DNA of 64,000 nt, taken from Cyclobacteriaceae bacterium. Lineage in GTDB: Bacteria; Bacteroidota; Bacteroidia; Cytophagales; Cyclobacteriaceae. The position numbers and the translations under genes were made by a program. The stretch lies in contig JAOUDZ010000010.1 in NCBI GenBank assembly GCA_029858965.1, forward strand, positions 31,365-95,364, written 5' to 3'. Below, piece after piece: positions 36,501 to 45,236 of the stretch (the stretch's first letter is position 1; every line of letters starts with the position of its first letter). Under the pieces are notes generated by a model. It saw only the letters and a program-made list of their open reading frames with translations, was not told the origin of the DNA and ran no database searches.

Positions 36501-37063
36501 TGTTCTCCATCAACCCTTTCCATTAACAATGTCCGATCAGCACTTAACTTATGGTGAATATACGTTTCATCCCATGTAGAAAATTCTTCCAGCCCCTTCA
36601 TGGTAGGATGATCGCTATCTATGATTTCTGCGACAAAAACAGCCGTATCATGTTTGAGAAATTGTCCACCGACCAGATCGATATATTTTTCAGAATTCTG
36701 GAAGCAAAAACTGGCGCAATGAACAGGTAAGAATCCTTTACCATTCGCCACAAAATCGAGAAGGGATTTTTCCTGCGAAGGGCTAATAGAATCATGATTC
36801 GCATAGATCATCAGTCCGTCGTACCACGATAATGTTTCGTCATTCAGATCAGAAAGCTTATCCGTATAGGTGAAATTGATTCCCTCCCTGGAAAGTGCCG
36901 AAGCCAGGAGGGGCATGTATTCAGCGGAGTTGTGGTGTTGGCTGTCGTGACCCAGAAACAGGATTTCTATTCTTCGCGGACCGTCAACCTGTTTGCTTTT
37001 TTGCGAACAAGACAAATAGAGGAAACTAAATAATACACAAACAAATAGGTTTATTGATCTCAT
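33584..37063 (-). CDS. ThuA / membrane-bound dehydrogenase-like propeller / HEAT / Gal-binding / cupredoxin fusion lipoprotein
   Basis: Predicted 1159 residues with a lipoprotein signal (FVCVLFSFLYLSC). Domains in order: ThuA-like (about 30-235: RRIEILFLGHDSQHHNSAEYMPLL, GLMIYANHD, GFLPVHCASFCF, GRVFYTAFGHDERTW); a planctomycete-type dehydrogenase beta-propeller (about 275-640: NPIAMDWDERGRLWVIETVDYP, DKLNIPTSLVFANDGIIVSQ, PDGAVWVLDWYNFIVQHNP); a HEAT-like stretch (about 680-800); a galactose-binding-like domain (about 850-990); and a plastocyanin-like domain at the end. The last has the full blue-copper set: His in DFMQHNLVI and Cys, His, Met in YVCTFPGHWSIM. A single protein could therefore bind sugar, oxidise it and pass electrons to copper. 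It heads the operon of sugar enzymes to 31548. Confidence 0.9.
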   Translation of the reverse strand: MRSINLFVCVLFSFLYLSCSQKSKQVDGPRRIEILFLGHDSQHHNSAEYMPLLASALSREGINFTYTDKLSDLNDETLSWYDGLMIYANHDSISPSQEKSLLDFVANGKGFLPVHCASFCFQNSEKYIDLVGGQFLKHDTAVFVAEIIDSDHPTMKGLEEFSTWDETYIHHKLSADRTLLMERVDGEHREPWTWVKEHGKGRVFYTAFGHDERTWNNPGFHQLMKQATIWAVGDKVKGQWEEFRKTIPELVYKEVPNIPNYEKRDPAPRYQEPLSPEQSKTLIQVPVGFDLELFASEPDIINPIAMDWDERGRLWVIETVDYPNSVRDEEGIGDDRIKICEDTDGDGKADKFTIFADKLNIPTSLVFANDGIIVSQAPVFLFLKDTDGDDKADVRETIINGWGTFDTHAGPSNLKYGFDNQIWGTVGYSGFKGTIAGKNYEFAQGLYRFARNASNFEFLTSTSNNTWGLGFTENNDVFASTANNTHSVFMGISDRAATGVEGIPIGSIKIDGHYAMHPITDKVRQVDVFGGFTAAAGHSFYTARAYPEAYWNTTAFVCEPTGHLVHMARIVKDGAGFIEKDGWNLFAGADEWVSPVEAKVGPDGAVWVLDWYNFIVQHNPTPTPDRGGYQAENGPGNAYQNPLRDKSHGRIWRVVNRDAKPYAPIQLSMERPQELVAALSNDNLFWRMTAQRLLVDRNDKDVLGELSTLVSSGNNDAAVIHALWTIHGLGAIQPGNDAFKVVKDALVNPSAGVRKAAIQILSQVEWTDALVLESNVLEDPDPNTRLTAILSLTTIPSSINLGRLLYALSKEQSIQADGWLSKAVYVAASQHQTGFMAGYLGEHPDYKGQEGKPEIHRESQGADDADWKIMELPQRIEKAGLDIDGVIWFRKTVTVPANQIGKIASLSLGPINDSDDTWVNGSKVGSTDRNIAKARLYNVPSGLLKGGKNSVSVKVQDFGGSGGIYGKAEQMFLQIGNEKISLAGGWKYDVEKEFNTTSNNPFEGSSVADLFMNNYFSKPTALVSNAEVAPKDVTVITIKVVQNEMKYDLKTFSVEAGKPVEIILVNPDFMQHNLVIAKQGTMKIVGAAADILASDPKAAEMNYVPAIPEVLFATKLANPQETVRIQFTAPKETGDYPYVCTFPGHWSIMNGVMKVVNAK

Positions 37064-37156
37064 GGAGTAGTACAGTTTGGGGGGATAAATTGGAAATTAT
37101 AATAGACACTTCAAAGCTGTTGTACCGTATACTCCATTACTATTTGTATTACGGTC

Positions 37157-37189
37157 ATTGTAGCGGATCAGTAGAAAGGATTATTTTTG
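37157..37189 (+). promoter_or_regulatory. Candidate promoter of the AsmA-like gene
   Basis: A -7 element TATTTTTG (37182-37189) matches TAnnTTTG exactly. A near-consensus -33 ATTG (37157-37160) is 21 nt upstream. The ATG at 37242 is 52 nt further on. Spacing and sequence fit the Bacteroidota primary promoter. Confidence 0.55.
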
Positions 37190-37241
37190 GAAAAACAGAC
37201 TATCTATATTTTCAGACTCGTGCACTTGACCAAACAATCCT

Positions 37242-40200
37242 ATGAAATGGCTTAGGCAACACAAAGTGCTAAGCTTTGGCATTGCCGCGCCCCTCCTGGT
37301 AGTTATTCTGGTCAACACCCCATTTGTGAAGAAGTACACAAGGCAGGTTTTGGGGGAAAGTCTAATGGATATAGCGATGCAGGCCGATACCGCCATCTCC
37401 GCAATAACCTACACTGAAGTCAGCTATAGTCTGATATACAGCCAATTGAGCATCAGCGACCTCGAGGTAGTCATAAAAAAGAGCCATGGAACCACTGGAA
37501 TCAATAAACTTACCATCGAAAAGCTGGACCTGGATGTAAACGACTTATGGAAAATATACTTTAACAAGACAATTGAAATTGAGGGCCTGTCCCTTCAAAA
37601 GCCCAACGTTGAATTGCACAAGAAACTGACCAGCAATCAAAAAACATCAGTCTCCCTGGAAGCCGGTGACGTCTACCATTCCATCTCCAAGATCCTCCGA
37701 GAGCTGTCCATATCGGATTTCGAAATGAACCATGGCCGTTTCACGTTGCACATCATCTCTGATGAAGGGGTCTCACCCGTCGTCATCAACGATTTGAGCC
37801 TCTGGATAGAAAATTTTGAACTCAATGACAAAAGTAAAAACCGTACAGACAAAATTCTATTTACCGACAATATCAAAGTCAGACTACGCGACCAGTCTGT
37901 TTACATGGCCGACAGCACCCATTCCATGCATGTTGATAGTTTACTATTAAATACAGCCGATGAATCCTTTTTTGTTTATGGTTTTAAAGTAACATCTCAA
38001 AAATCAGATGCTGAAAAAGCCAATTACTACGACATCGAAGTTCCTATATTAAGCATCTCCAACGTGAACTATGGAAAAGCTTACCACGAAAGGGAATTGG
38101 AGATTGGTAGAATTTTACTTTCTGGTGGCAAGGTTTTGATTGACAATCAGGTAGCGAAAGCTACAAAAAGAGAACCTGATCTGCTCCTTCAATTAAATCA
38201 GGTGTTCGGTCAACTTTCCATAGGGGAACTTACTTTCAAAGACATACAATTGAGCATCAATGCAAGTCCTATCGGAATTGAGGAGAAATTCGTCTTTGAC
38301 CAGCTTGATCTGTCCATCTTTGAGATTGACTTGAATCAGAGCAATACTTCTATTGGCTTCAAAAATCAGTATTTCAAGGACCTGGAATTAACGCTTAAGA
38401 ATCACGAGGTTGTGCTTGGTGGATATAACCATCACTTTACTATCGAAGACCTTCACATTGCGACCAAGTCTGCCCTTTTTGAAGCGGGCAAGATCATAAT
38501 TTCTCCAATTCAAAAAAACAACGCCATAAGTACACTCAATGAGATTATCGTGGAAAAGTTACGACTGGAGGGATTTGACCCCTATGAATATATCAACGAA
38601 AGGCAGCTGCTATTGGATTTGGTTGGGGTTGAAAAAGTTCTCATAGACATAACACCGAAAGCAAAATCAACCAACGATGGAGATGTTAAAATGCCGAATT
38701 TAGAAAATTTATATCCCTTTGTATCACCATTTCTGAAAACGATAAAAATTGACAGCTTATCCATCCAAAACATATCGCTCAACTACAAGACAAAAAATGG
38801 TCCTGTAAAATTATCGCAGGCATCACTTTTGATTGACGACTTTACACTTGACAGTACCAGCTACCTGACACAGGAGAATTTTTTACATACGAGCGATTTT
38901 AGACTACTCGTACCCGCTGCATCGATACCCATCGAAAATCACCAAATTGCTATCGACAGCCTTCTGCTTGATCGAGGCAAAAGCCTCATTAGGACCAATC
39001 AAATACGCATAGTAAAAAATAGCGCTAATGATGGAATGGCGCTCACAGGTGGCTTAGATCATCTGTACTTCAAAGGGTTTAACTTAAGACAAATTCTCTA
39101 TCATCAAAAATATGTCTTTGACTCATTAATAGTCAGGCACCCTGTGGTAAGCCTGGAGACAGAGACCGTCCCTTCGGCAGAAACCAAATCATCCCAAGGT
39201 ATAGGCTCACTAATTGCTCAATTGCAAATAGGTCTCGTTATACTTGAAAATGGTGACTTCGCGGTGCGCCGAGATAAAGCTAAATTCTTAAGTGCGCAAC
39301 ATGTAAACCTTCTCATCAAAAATGGTGAGTTAAGCCAGGATTTTTTAAGTCGCAATGAGTTGATTCCAAAGTATGATGATTTCCTGCTGAGTTTTGATAG
39401 CTTATATTTTTCATCCCCCACATTTCGCCATAAACTGGGCATAGAAACTTGCCAGTTTCATTTGAGTGACTCTACAGGTATCATAAAAAATATCTCAATT
39501 GAACCACTTAAGCTTGCTGACTCCCTGACTACATTTAGTGCTACTATACCAAGAATAGATTTTCGGGGTATTAACGACTACAGCGATTACTTCAACAATA
39601 ATTTGGATTTATCCTCCCTAAGTATTTTTAACCCCATGATCTCAATTCAAGGCGGCACAGCTGACAAAGATAGGCCCGCAAAGCCATTGCCTAAAATCCA
39701 AAGCAGGATACTGTCTTTTGGACTGGATACGCTTGGTGTGGATGCTTTTAAGATTATTGGCGGAAGTCTTCAATATCATGGCATAAATAACGACCATCTC
39801 AGCATAAAAGACTTGAGTATGAGTATGACAGACTTTGACATTGTGCACGATCAAGAAATGCCCCCGGAAAGATTTCTGTATGCTGATGACGTTAGCATCA
39901 CGCTGTCAGAGATTGATTACAAAGACAAAACCAGTGATGATTCCATTTCGATCTCAAAGACCACACTATCTTCCAAATTGAAAACCATTGAAGTGGATAG
40001 TATTTCGCTTTCTCTGAGGCTGCCCGATCCTATTGCAGCTACCGTTCCGTCCGTAAAATTGAATGGCCTTTCATTTTATGAGTTATTACAAAACAAAAAT
40101 CTAGTCCTTGAAGAACTTGAAATAGCCTACCCGGTACTCAGCATATCATTGCCTGAATCAAAAGGTGTTACAAAACAAGAACGTTTTGCCCAACTGAACA

Positions 40201-41477
40201 GATACCCTTTTGATCAAAATATAATTGCTTCCGTTCGAATTCAATCCAGTAGTTTAATAGATGCCAAAATACTTGGCCTTAACGATAGCCTGATGTCCAT
40301 TGGAAATGTTGACTTTCGTCTTACGAATTTCATTCTGCACCCAGATTCTATCGCGCTTCACAATCTACCTTTTCATTCCGAAAGTTTTGATCTCTCCGTT
40401 TCTGATTTGAACTATAGAATCAATTCGTTCAGCAAAATAAGTGCGGCAGAAGTCAATTATGCTTCAAAGCCATCTAAATTCACTGTGGATTCGTTTTCAC
40501 TAACACCCTTGCTTGGAAAAGCAGAGTACCATGAAAAAGTTGGTGTGCAATCCACCTGGATGTCTATCAAGAACTCTAAAATAGAAGTTAACAACCTTGA
40601 TTTTGACAAGCTCATAAGTAACAAATCCGTCCATGCATCAAGCATAGTTGTTGATGACATGAAGATAGCATTGCATCGGGACAAGCGATTTCCCTTTCCG
40701 GATAAACAAGTGAGGGAGTTACCGCAGAGAAATTTGCGCGAATTATCCATCGGACTTTCAATTGATAGTTTGATACTGAAAGACGGCCTGGTAGAATATG
40801 TAGAACAATCAGCAAAGGTGAATAGTGAAGGAAGAATCTATTTTGATGATATGAACGCACTCATTACCAATATCACCAATGATTCTCTTAGGATTTCACG
40901 AAATCCCAAGATGAGGGTAGCTGCGGAGACAAGACTGTATGGAAAGGGGCCTGTTGTAAGCGTCTTTAATTTTGATCTTACCGATGCGGAATATACCTAT
41001 GATTATACTGTATCTCTTGGATCATTCGATTTACAAGCACTGAATGAAATATTGGAACCGAGCGTATTGGCTAAGGTTAGATCCGGCAAACTAAATTCTT
41101 TGCAACAAGTAGTCAAAGCCAACGACAACTACGCGCAGGGTCAAATGATCTTCAGATACGAAGATCTTAAAGTCGGATTGATAAAAGATGTTGAGGAACC
41201 CAACCCCGGCCTTGGCAAGGTATTGGCTTCATTCTTTGCCAATACTTTTATCGTGAGGACACGGAACCCTGCGCCTTTTGTCAGAAAAAGTGATGTTTTT
41301 TATGAAAGAAATCATGCTAAAAGCATTTTTGACTATCTGGTAAAAAGCACCCTCAGTGGTGTGGTAGAGAGTATAGGCGCCCGTAACAATAGGAAAAGCA
41401 TAAGACAACACAATAAGAACATCAAGCAGGAGGCTATCCGAAGGAGAAAGTCCTTACCACGCGAGGAAAGAAAATAG
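37242..41477 (+). CDS. Very large AsmA/DUF748-like single-pass membrane protein
   Basis: Predicted 1411 residues. A single N-terminal transmembrane helix (VLSFGIAAPLLVVILVNTPFV) is followed by a long chain of beta-rich repeats made of short strands with the pattern (L/I)-x-(I/L)-(S/D)-x-L-x-(L/I), such as ISDLEVVIKKS, IEIEGLSLQKPNVEL and VEVDSISLSL. The C-terminal part (QSAKVNSEGRIYFDDMNALITNITND, then MRVAAETRLYGKGPVVSVFNFDL) resembles the end of AsmA/DUF748 proteins. The C-terminus is basic (RRRKSLPREERK). AsmA-like proteins form long hydrophobic grooves that bridge inner and outer membranes for phospholipid transport; this role is inferred from architecture. It stands alone, with a predicted promoter upstream and a terminator downstream. 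Confidence 0.8.
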   Translation: MKWLRQHKVLSFGIAAPLLVVILVNTPFVKKYTRQVLGESLMDIAMQADTAISAITYTEVSYSLIYSQLSISDLEVVIKKSHGTTGINKLTIEKLDLDVNDLWKIYFNKTIEIEGLSLQKPNVELHKKLTSNQKTSVSLEAGDVYHSISKILRELSISDFEMNHGRFTLHIISDEGVSPVVINDLSLWIENFELNDKSKNRTDKILFTDNIKVRLRDQSVYMADSTHSMHVDSLLLNTADESFFVYGFKVTSQKSDAEKANYYDIEVPILSISNVNYGKAYHERELEIGRILLSGGKVLIDNQVAKATKREPDLLLQLNQVFGQLSIGELTFKDIQLSINASPIGIEEKFVFDQLDLSIFEIDLNQSNTSIGFKNQYFKDLELTLKNHEVVLGGYNHHFTIEDLHIATKSALFEAGKIIISPIQKNNAISTLNEIIVEKLRLEGFDPYEYINERQLLLDLVGVEKVLIDITPKAKSTNDGDVKMPNLENLYPFVSPFLKTIKIDSLSIQNISLNYKTKNGPVKLSQASLLIDDFTLDSTSYLTQENFLHTSDFRLLVPAASIPIENHQIAIDSLLLDRGKSLIRTNQIRIVKNSANDGMALTGGLDHLYFKGFNLRQILYHQKYVFDSLIVRHPVVSLETETVPSAETKSSQGIGSLIAQLQIGLVILENGDFAVRRDKAKFLSAQHVNLLIKNGELSQDFLSRNELIPKYDDFLLSFDSLYFSSPTFRHKLGIETCQFHLSDSTGIIKNISIEPLKLADSLTTFSATIPRIDFRGINDYSDYFNNNLDLSSLSIFNPMISIQGGTADKDRPAKPLPKIQSRILSFGLDTLGVDAFKIIGGSLQYHGINNDHLSIKDLSMSMTDFDIVHDQEMPPERFLYADDVSITLSEIDYKDKTSDDSISISKTTLSSKLKTIEVDSISLSLRLPDPIAATVPSVKLNGLSFYELLQNKNLVLEELEIAYPVLSISLPESKGVTKQERFAQLNRYPFDQNIIASVRIQSSSLIDAKILGLNDSLMSIGNVDFRLTNFILHPDSIALHNLPFHSESFDLSVSDLNYRINSFSKISAAEVNYASKPSKFTVDSFSLTPLLGKAEYHEKVGVQSTWMSIKNSKIEVNNLDFDKLISNKSVHASSIVVDDMKIALHRDKRFPFPDKQVRELPQRNLRELSIGLSIDSLILKDGLVEYVEQSAKVNSEGRIYFDDMNALITNITNDSLRISRNPKMRVAAETRLYGKGPVVSVFNFDLTDAEYTYDYTVSLGSFDLQALNEILEPSVLAKVRSGKLNSLQQVVKANDNYAQGQMIFRYEDLKVGLIKDVEEPNPGLGKVLASFFANTFIVRTRNPAPFVRKSDVFYERNHAKSIFDYLVKSTLSGVVESIGARNNRKSIRQHNKNIKQEAIRRRKSLPREERK

Positions 41478-41573
41478 CTCACTATCGCCCCTTAGCAATT
41501 CATTGAATACAAGAATACACGTTCATGGCTAGCGCAATGGATAAAAGCGCATATTAAAAATTGATCAATTAAG

Positions 41574-41600
41574 AAAGCCGGGGCAAAGTAACCCGGCTTT
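41574..41600. terminator. Intrinsic terminator, bidirectional
   Basis: A perfect 9-bp stem (AAAGCCGGG/CCCGGCTTT) closes a 9-nt loop, with TTCTATTT on the right and AATTAAG on the left. It lies between the stop of the AsmA-like gene (41477) and the stop of the convergent peptidase gene (41633). Confidence 0.8.
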
Positions 41601-41632
41601 TCTATTTATAATCCTTCTTTGAACTTAATTTT

Positions 41633-43273
41633 TTACAGTCCCAAAACTTCTGTACCCTGTTTAAAGAAAATATCACGGGGAATTCCTGCTTCATTCACCC
41701 TGTTGAGAGCAGCCTGCAGATCAGGCCCAACATTACCCAATTCCTCAAAAAGTTGAGTCACTCCCTCATAGTCACCATTCCCCTGGAGGGTTAGAATTTT
41801 TTCTGAAAGCGAATTCATTGCTTCCTGGAAATTGTCAAAATTCACTGAATAGGTTTTAGTTTCTTCATCAAAACTGAATGCATTCATGGAACTAAAGTAA
41901 TTGAACCGGATCATATTTGCTTTGCCATGAGCGCTGGAGGCACCAAAACGAACAGATCTGAAGATGCCTGCCATGAATGTCACGTAATAGTCCATTAATT
42001 CCCCTTCAATTTCTCCCATTTCATGGAGTTTTGTTACCATGTAAAGTCCGAGTATATCAGCTTTTCCTTCTTCCAGGGCAGCTCCTTTTTCAAGTAAGTT
42101 CTCGCGGACAGTTCCTTTTCCATTAATCGTATTTTTTATTCCCAATCCATGGGCCACTTCATGGAACATTGTATTTGAGAAGAAGGCATTAAAAGTTACA
42201 TGCTGACGCTGATTTTCGTCTACCAGCACTTCAGCCATGGGCACCAGGATCTTGTCATATTTTGCCTGGATACTGTTCTTCAGTTGTAGCCTCCTGGATC
42301 CTTTGGCTAGCTGTACTTGCTCATCATTAGGAAGATTTATAGCGATGGTCTTGCTTCCTGCATTGCAATCACCTCCATAATAGATCACATCATAGGCATT
42401 CAATTGTGAATCTGTACCAGGAGTTTCCTGCTTGTATTTTTCGGGTACCGGAAGTCCTTCCTGTAAGGATGGAAGAAAGGCTGCAAACTTCGATAATCGC
42501 TCGCTCCAGGATTTATCCTTGATAAGGACAAAGGTTTCATGGGCTGCCCTGTAGTTGAATAATGCATCCTCGTACACTTCTACGGGTCCTGTAACCAGTT
42601 CGATGGTATTGTCTTTCATGTCCATCCATGCCATATCGGAAGGTTGATAATTATCAGTAAGCAGGGCATCTGACCTGAGGGTGAGATAGTTTTTGAAATC
42701 CGGGTCATCGGCAAGTGCTGCTGCCTCCAGCAAGAGCAAGGATGCCTTTCTAATCTCCTCCTTAAACATTACATGGTAGGGGATAAGCATCAGTGAGCCG
42801 TCATCATCCCTTCTGACAAAAGAATAGGATCCTGCTTTATCCGGATTGTCCCAGGCTTCAAATTCTTCTTTGGTCATATCAGCGGGATAGAACTGTGCAC
42901 CTGGTGACTTGGGACCAACACCCTCGATGAAAGGTTCATTTCCCCTCAGCCGGTCCCATGGACCGTAATTGATTTCGGCATAACGTTTTTCAGCTTCGGT
43001 ACTCAGGCTGGCCATCAGTTCGGTCTTGTCGCCATAAGCTTCTTTCCAGTAAATGTTATCCATGATCTTTGCCACTTCAATAAGCTTTAGGATAATTTGC
43101 TTCTGGTTTTCTGAAAGAACGGAAAGGTCAGTGGTAAGCGTAAACTCGGCGTATTCACTTAGTCTTTTTTCAACCTCTGACATCTCTACAATTGGTCCAC
43201 CTGCCGGTTTAGGCGTACATGAAAATACAAGTGTTGACAACACTATCATTACATATTTTTTGAAAATATTCAT
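41633..43273 (-). CDS. Zinc metallopeptidase lipoprotein, dipeptidyl-peptidase III (M49)-like
   Basis: Predicted 546 residues with a lipoprotein signal (IVLSTLVFSC). The zinc site is HEVAHGLG around residue 375, followed about 30 residues later by EEGKADILGLY, whose Glu is the likely third ligand. These fit the M49 pattern of HExxGH plus EExxAD, but here the first motif has the five-residue HExxH spacing. N-terminal YADFTLTTDLSVLSENQK-like and YGPWDRL segments match bacterial DPP III-like proteins often labelled Zn-dependent hydrolase. Lipidation places it on the periplasmic or surface side, where it probably trims peptides. It is monocistronic and shares the terminator at 41574-41600. Confidence 0.85.
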   Translation of the reverse strand: MNIFKKYVMIVLSTLVFSCTPKPAGGPIVEMSEVEKRLSEYAEFTLTTDLSVLSENQKQIILKLIEVAKIMDNIYWKEAYGDKTELMASLSTEAEKRYAEINYGPWDRLRGNEPFIEGVGPKSPGAQFYPADMTKEEFEAWDNPDKAGSYSFVRRDDDGSLMLIPYHVMFKEEIRKASLLLLEAAALADDPDFKNYLTLRSDALLTDNYQPSDMAWMDMKDNTIELVTGPVEVYEDALFNYRAAHETFVLIKDKSWSERLSKFAAFLPSLQEGLPVPEKYKQETPGTDSQLNAYDVIYYGGDCNAGSKTIAINLPNDEQVQLAKGSRRLQLKNSIQAKYDKILVPMAEVLVDENQRQHVTFNAFFSNTMFHEVAHGLGIKNTINGKGTVRENLLEKGAALEEGKADILGLYMVTKLHEMGEIEGELMDYYVTFMAGIFRSVRFGASSAHGKANMIRFNYFSSMNAFSFDEETKTYSVNFDNFQEAMNSLSEKILTLQGNGDYEGVTQLFEELGNVGPDLQAALNRVNEAGIPRDIFFKQGTEVLGL

Positions 43274-43450
43274 TGCGATTGTTGATTGATCCGGGCCTAA
43301 GTTAGTTACATATTTTATTATTAGGGATTACTTGAAACCAAATATTACGATCAGGATTCCCTGATAAGCGTCCATGACAATAATCATTTGATTGTATTAT
43401 AACCTTCCTCATATTTATTTATTAAAATTTATCTGTATCCTGAACAGCCC

Positions 43451-43570
43451 CACAGATATGCTGCCATCATTTTACCGACATAGTCGGTTACCGCGGCGCT
43501 GACGGGCTTGGATCAAGAGAAGGCGCTGGAGGTTCTTAGGAAGGAAACATACCATAGACACTATCAAGAC
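43451..43570 (+). pseudogene. Decayed fragment of a class III adenylate/guanylate cyclase gene
   Basis: Read with two small indels, the plus strand gives HRYAAII-F-TDIVGY-(T)-ALTGLDQEKALEVLRK, the conserved start of a class III cyclase domain, including the first metal Asp in FTDIVGY. One base is missing within TTT at 43472-43473 (frame lost) and one is gained at 43492-43495 where ACN is expected, restoring the original frame. No start, no full domain and no continuing frame are seen on either side. It lies between the peptidase and sulfatase genes. It is probably a relic of a cyclase gene of the FTDIVGYTALMG type, common in this bacterial group; this is a different subfamily from the intact FTDFKGFTE cyclase at 15830. 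Confidence 0.7.
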
Positions 43571-43578
43571 CTTCATTT

Positions 43579-45144
43579 TCATCGTAACTTCACACCAACC
43601 CGGGAAGCCCATTCATTGTAGGCAACTTCCATTACGTGTACAGTATCCGGATACATCAGCGAAACGTTGTGCAACTCGCTGCGATCCTCGTGCATATCAT
43701 ATAACTCCCATGGCTTGTCGGGCTCACTTACCAACTTCCATTTCCCTTTACGTACTGCTTTGCTCTTTTCGTGTTCCCAAAACAGCATTTCATGTCCTTT
43801 CCAGCCAATGCCGTTTAACAATGGCACCAGGCTTGTGCCCTCTACCGGATGGACCTGATTTCCTTCAAAATCTTTGGGGTAATTGCCTCCACTCAATTCC
43901 AGTACGGTAGGCATAATATCAATCAGGTGTGCAGTCTCGTGAACAATGCGACCTCGCCGGATAACGTTAGGATAGTGGATAATGAACGGCGTATTGATTC
44001 CACCTTCGTGTGTCCAATGCTTATACAACCGAAAGGGTGTATTGCAAGCGTTCGCCCACTCCTTTCCATACGCAACATAGGACCCCTTTTGTCCAACTGG
44101 AATGGTTTTCGCTACTGCTGAAAAATCTTTTAAATCGTTGTCCATTCTTCCTGTCAGTGTTTCATGACAGGCTCCGTTATCAGATAAAAACATGATCATC
44201 GTGTTGTCCAATTGCCCGGCATCCCTGAGTAGTTGCACAATCCTGCCAATACCTTCATCAACTGAAGAAAGCATCGCTGCGTAGGCAGCCATCTTTAGGT
44301 CCCACGATTCCTTATTATCGACAACCTTCCAATCGGGCACAACTTCATCGCGTGGAGATAGGTCGACTGGTTTTTCAAACAGCCCGAGTTCAATTTGCTT
44401 CCGGTGCCTTCTGTTGCGCACAGAATCCCATCCCTCGAGATACTTGCCTTTATACATTTCCATTTTATCGTGCGTGGCATGCAATGGCCAATGGGGTGCT
44501 GTGTAAGCAAGATAGAGAAAGAAAGGTTTGTCTTGTTCAAGTCCCTGTGCTACAAATTTTCGCGCGCTGTCGGTGAGGGCGTGCGTCATGTAGAAATTAT
44601 CAGGCAGCAAAGCAAGCAGCGTGTTCTGGCTGACAATTTTTCTATTCGGTAAAATTTCGAAGTAACTGTTTGCGCCGCTAATCAGGCCAAAGTATTTGTC
44701 AAATCCCCGTTGCAACGGCCAGTCCAGACTATCCTCACCTACATGCCATTTGCCACTCATGTAGGTGTTGTACCCAACCCTTTTTAGGACTTCGGCAATA
44801 GTAACTGTATTCCTGGAAAGCCAGCCCTGATATGGGCCCGGTTCTCGGCTTCGGCCCCGGGTGTCTACCATATCCCCCATACCGGCCTGGTGGGGGTATT
44901 GCCCGGTCAGCAACGAAGCCCTGGTGGGGCAGCATCGTGATGCATTATAGAACTGGGTAAATCGGATACCGTTATATCCCAGGCTGTCGATATGGGGCGT
45001 TGCAATCTCAGACCCATAGCAACCAATATCGCTGAAGCCCATATCATCTACCATTACAATAATGATATTAGGTCGCTGATCGCTAGTTTTTTTAGCGCAT
45101 GCGCAAATGGTAAAGAGCATAATAAAAAACAACGAATATTTCAT
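43579..45144 (-). CDS. Sulfatase (arylsulfatase), lipoprotein
   Basis: Predicted 521 residues with a lipoprotein signal (FFIMLFTICAC). The alkaline-phosphatase-fold sulfatase start is clear: NIIIVMVDDMGFSDIGCYGSEIATPHIDSL with the metal-binding Asp pair, followed by the formylglycine site C-C-P-T-R-A-S-L-L-T-G near residue 70; the first Cys would be converted to formylglycine. Later sites: MSGKWHVGE (Lys and His), FLYLAYTAPHWPLHA and FLSDNGACHE (metal Asp and Asn). It is likely to remove sulfate from a polysaccharide or small ester. No adjacent glycosidase or SusC/D pair shows the substrate. A maturase is not in the window. The gene stands alone. Confidence 0.95.
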   Translation of the reverse strand: MKYSLFFIMLFTICACAKKTSDQRPNIIIVMVDDMGFSDIGCYGSEIATPHIDSLGYNGIRFTQFYNASRCCPTRASLLTGQYPHQAGMGDMVDTRGRSREPGPYQGWLSRNTVTIAEVLKRVGYNTYMSGKWHVGEDSLDWPLQRGFDKYFGLISGANSYFEILPNRKIVSQNTLLALLPDNFYMTHALTDSARKFVAQGLEQDKPFFLYLAYTAPHWPLHATHDKMEMYKGKYLEGWDSVRNRRHRKQIELGLFEKPVDLSPRDEVVPDWKVVDNKESWDLKMAAYAAMLSSVDEGIGRIVQLLRDAGQLDNTMIMFLSDNGACHETLTGRMDNDLKDFSAVAKTIPVGQKGSYVAYGKEWANACNTPFRLYKHWTHEGGINTPFIIHYPNVIRRGRIVHETAHLIDIMPTVLELSGGNYPKDFEGNQVHPVEGTSLVPLLNGIGWKGHEMLFWEHEKSKAVRKGKWKLVSEPDKPWELYDMHEDRSELHNVSLMYPDTVHVMEVAYNEWASRVGVKLR

Positions 45145-45236
45145 TCCAATGAATTATTTTTTTACATGAAGATAAGGAATTAAGGCACCATTGAAAGATT
45201 GCCATAAAAGTGGAAATGGTTCACGCTGAGCCACAA

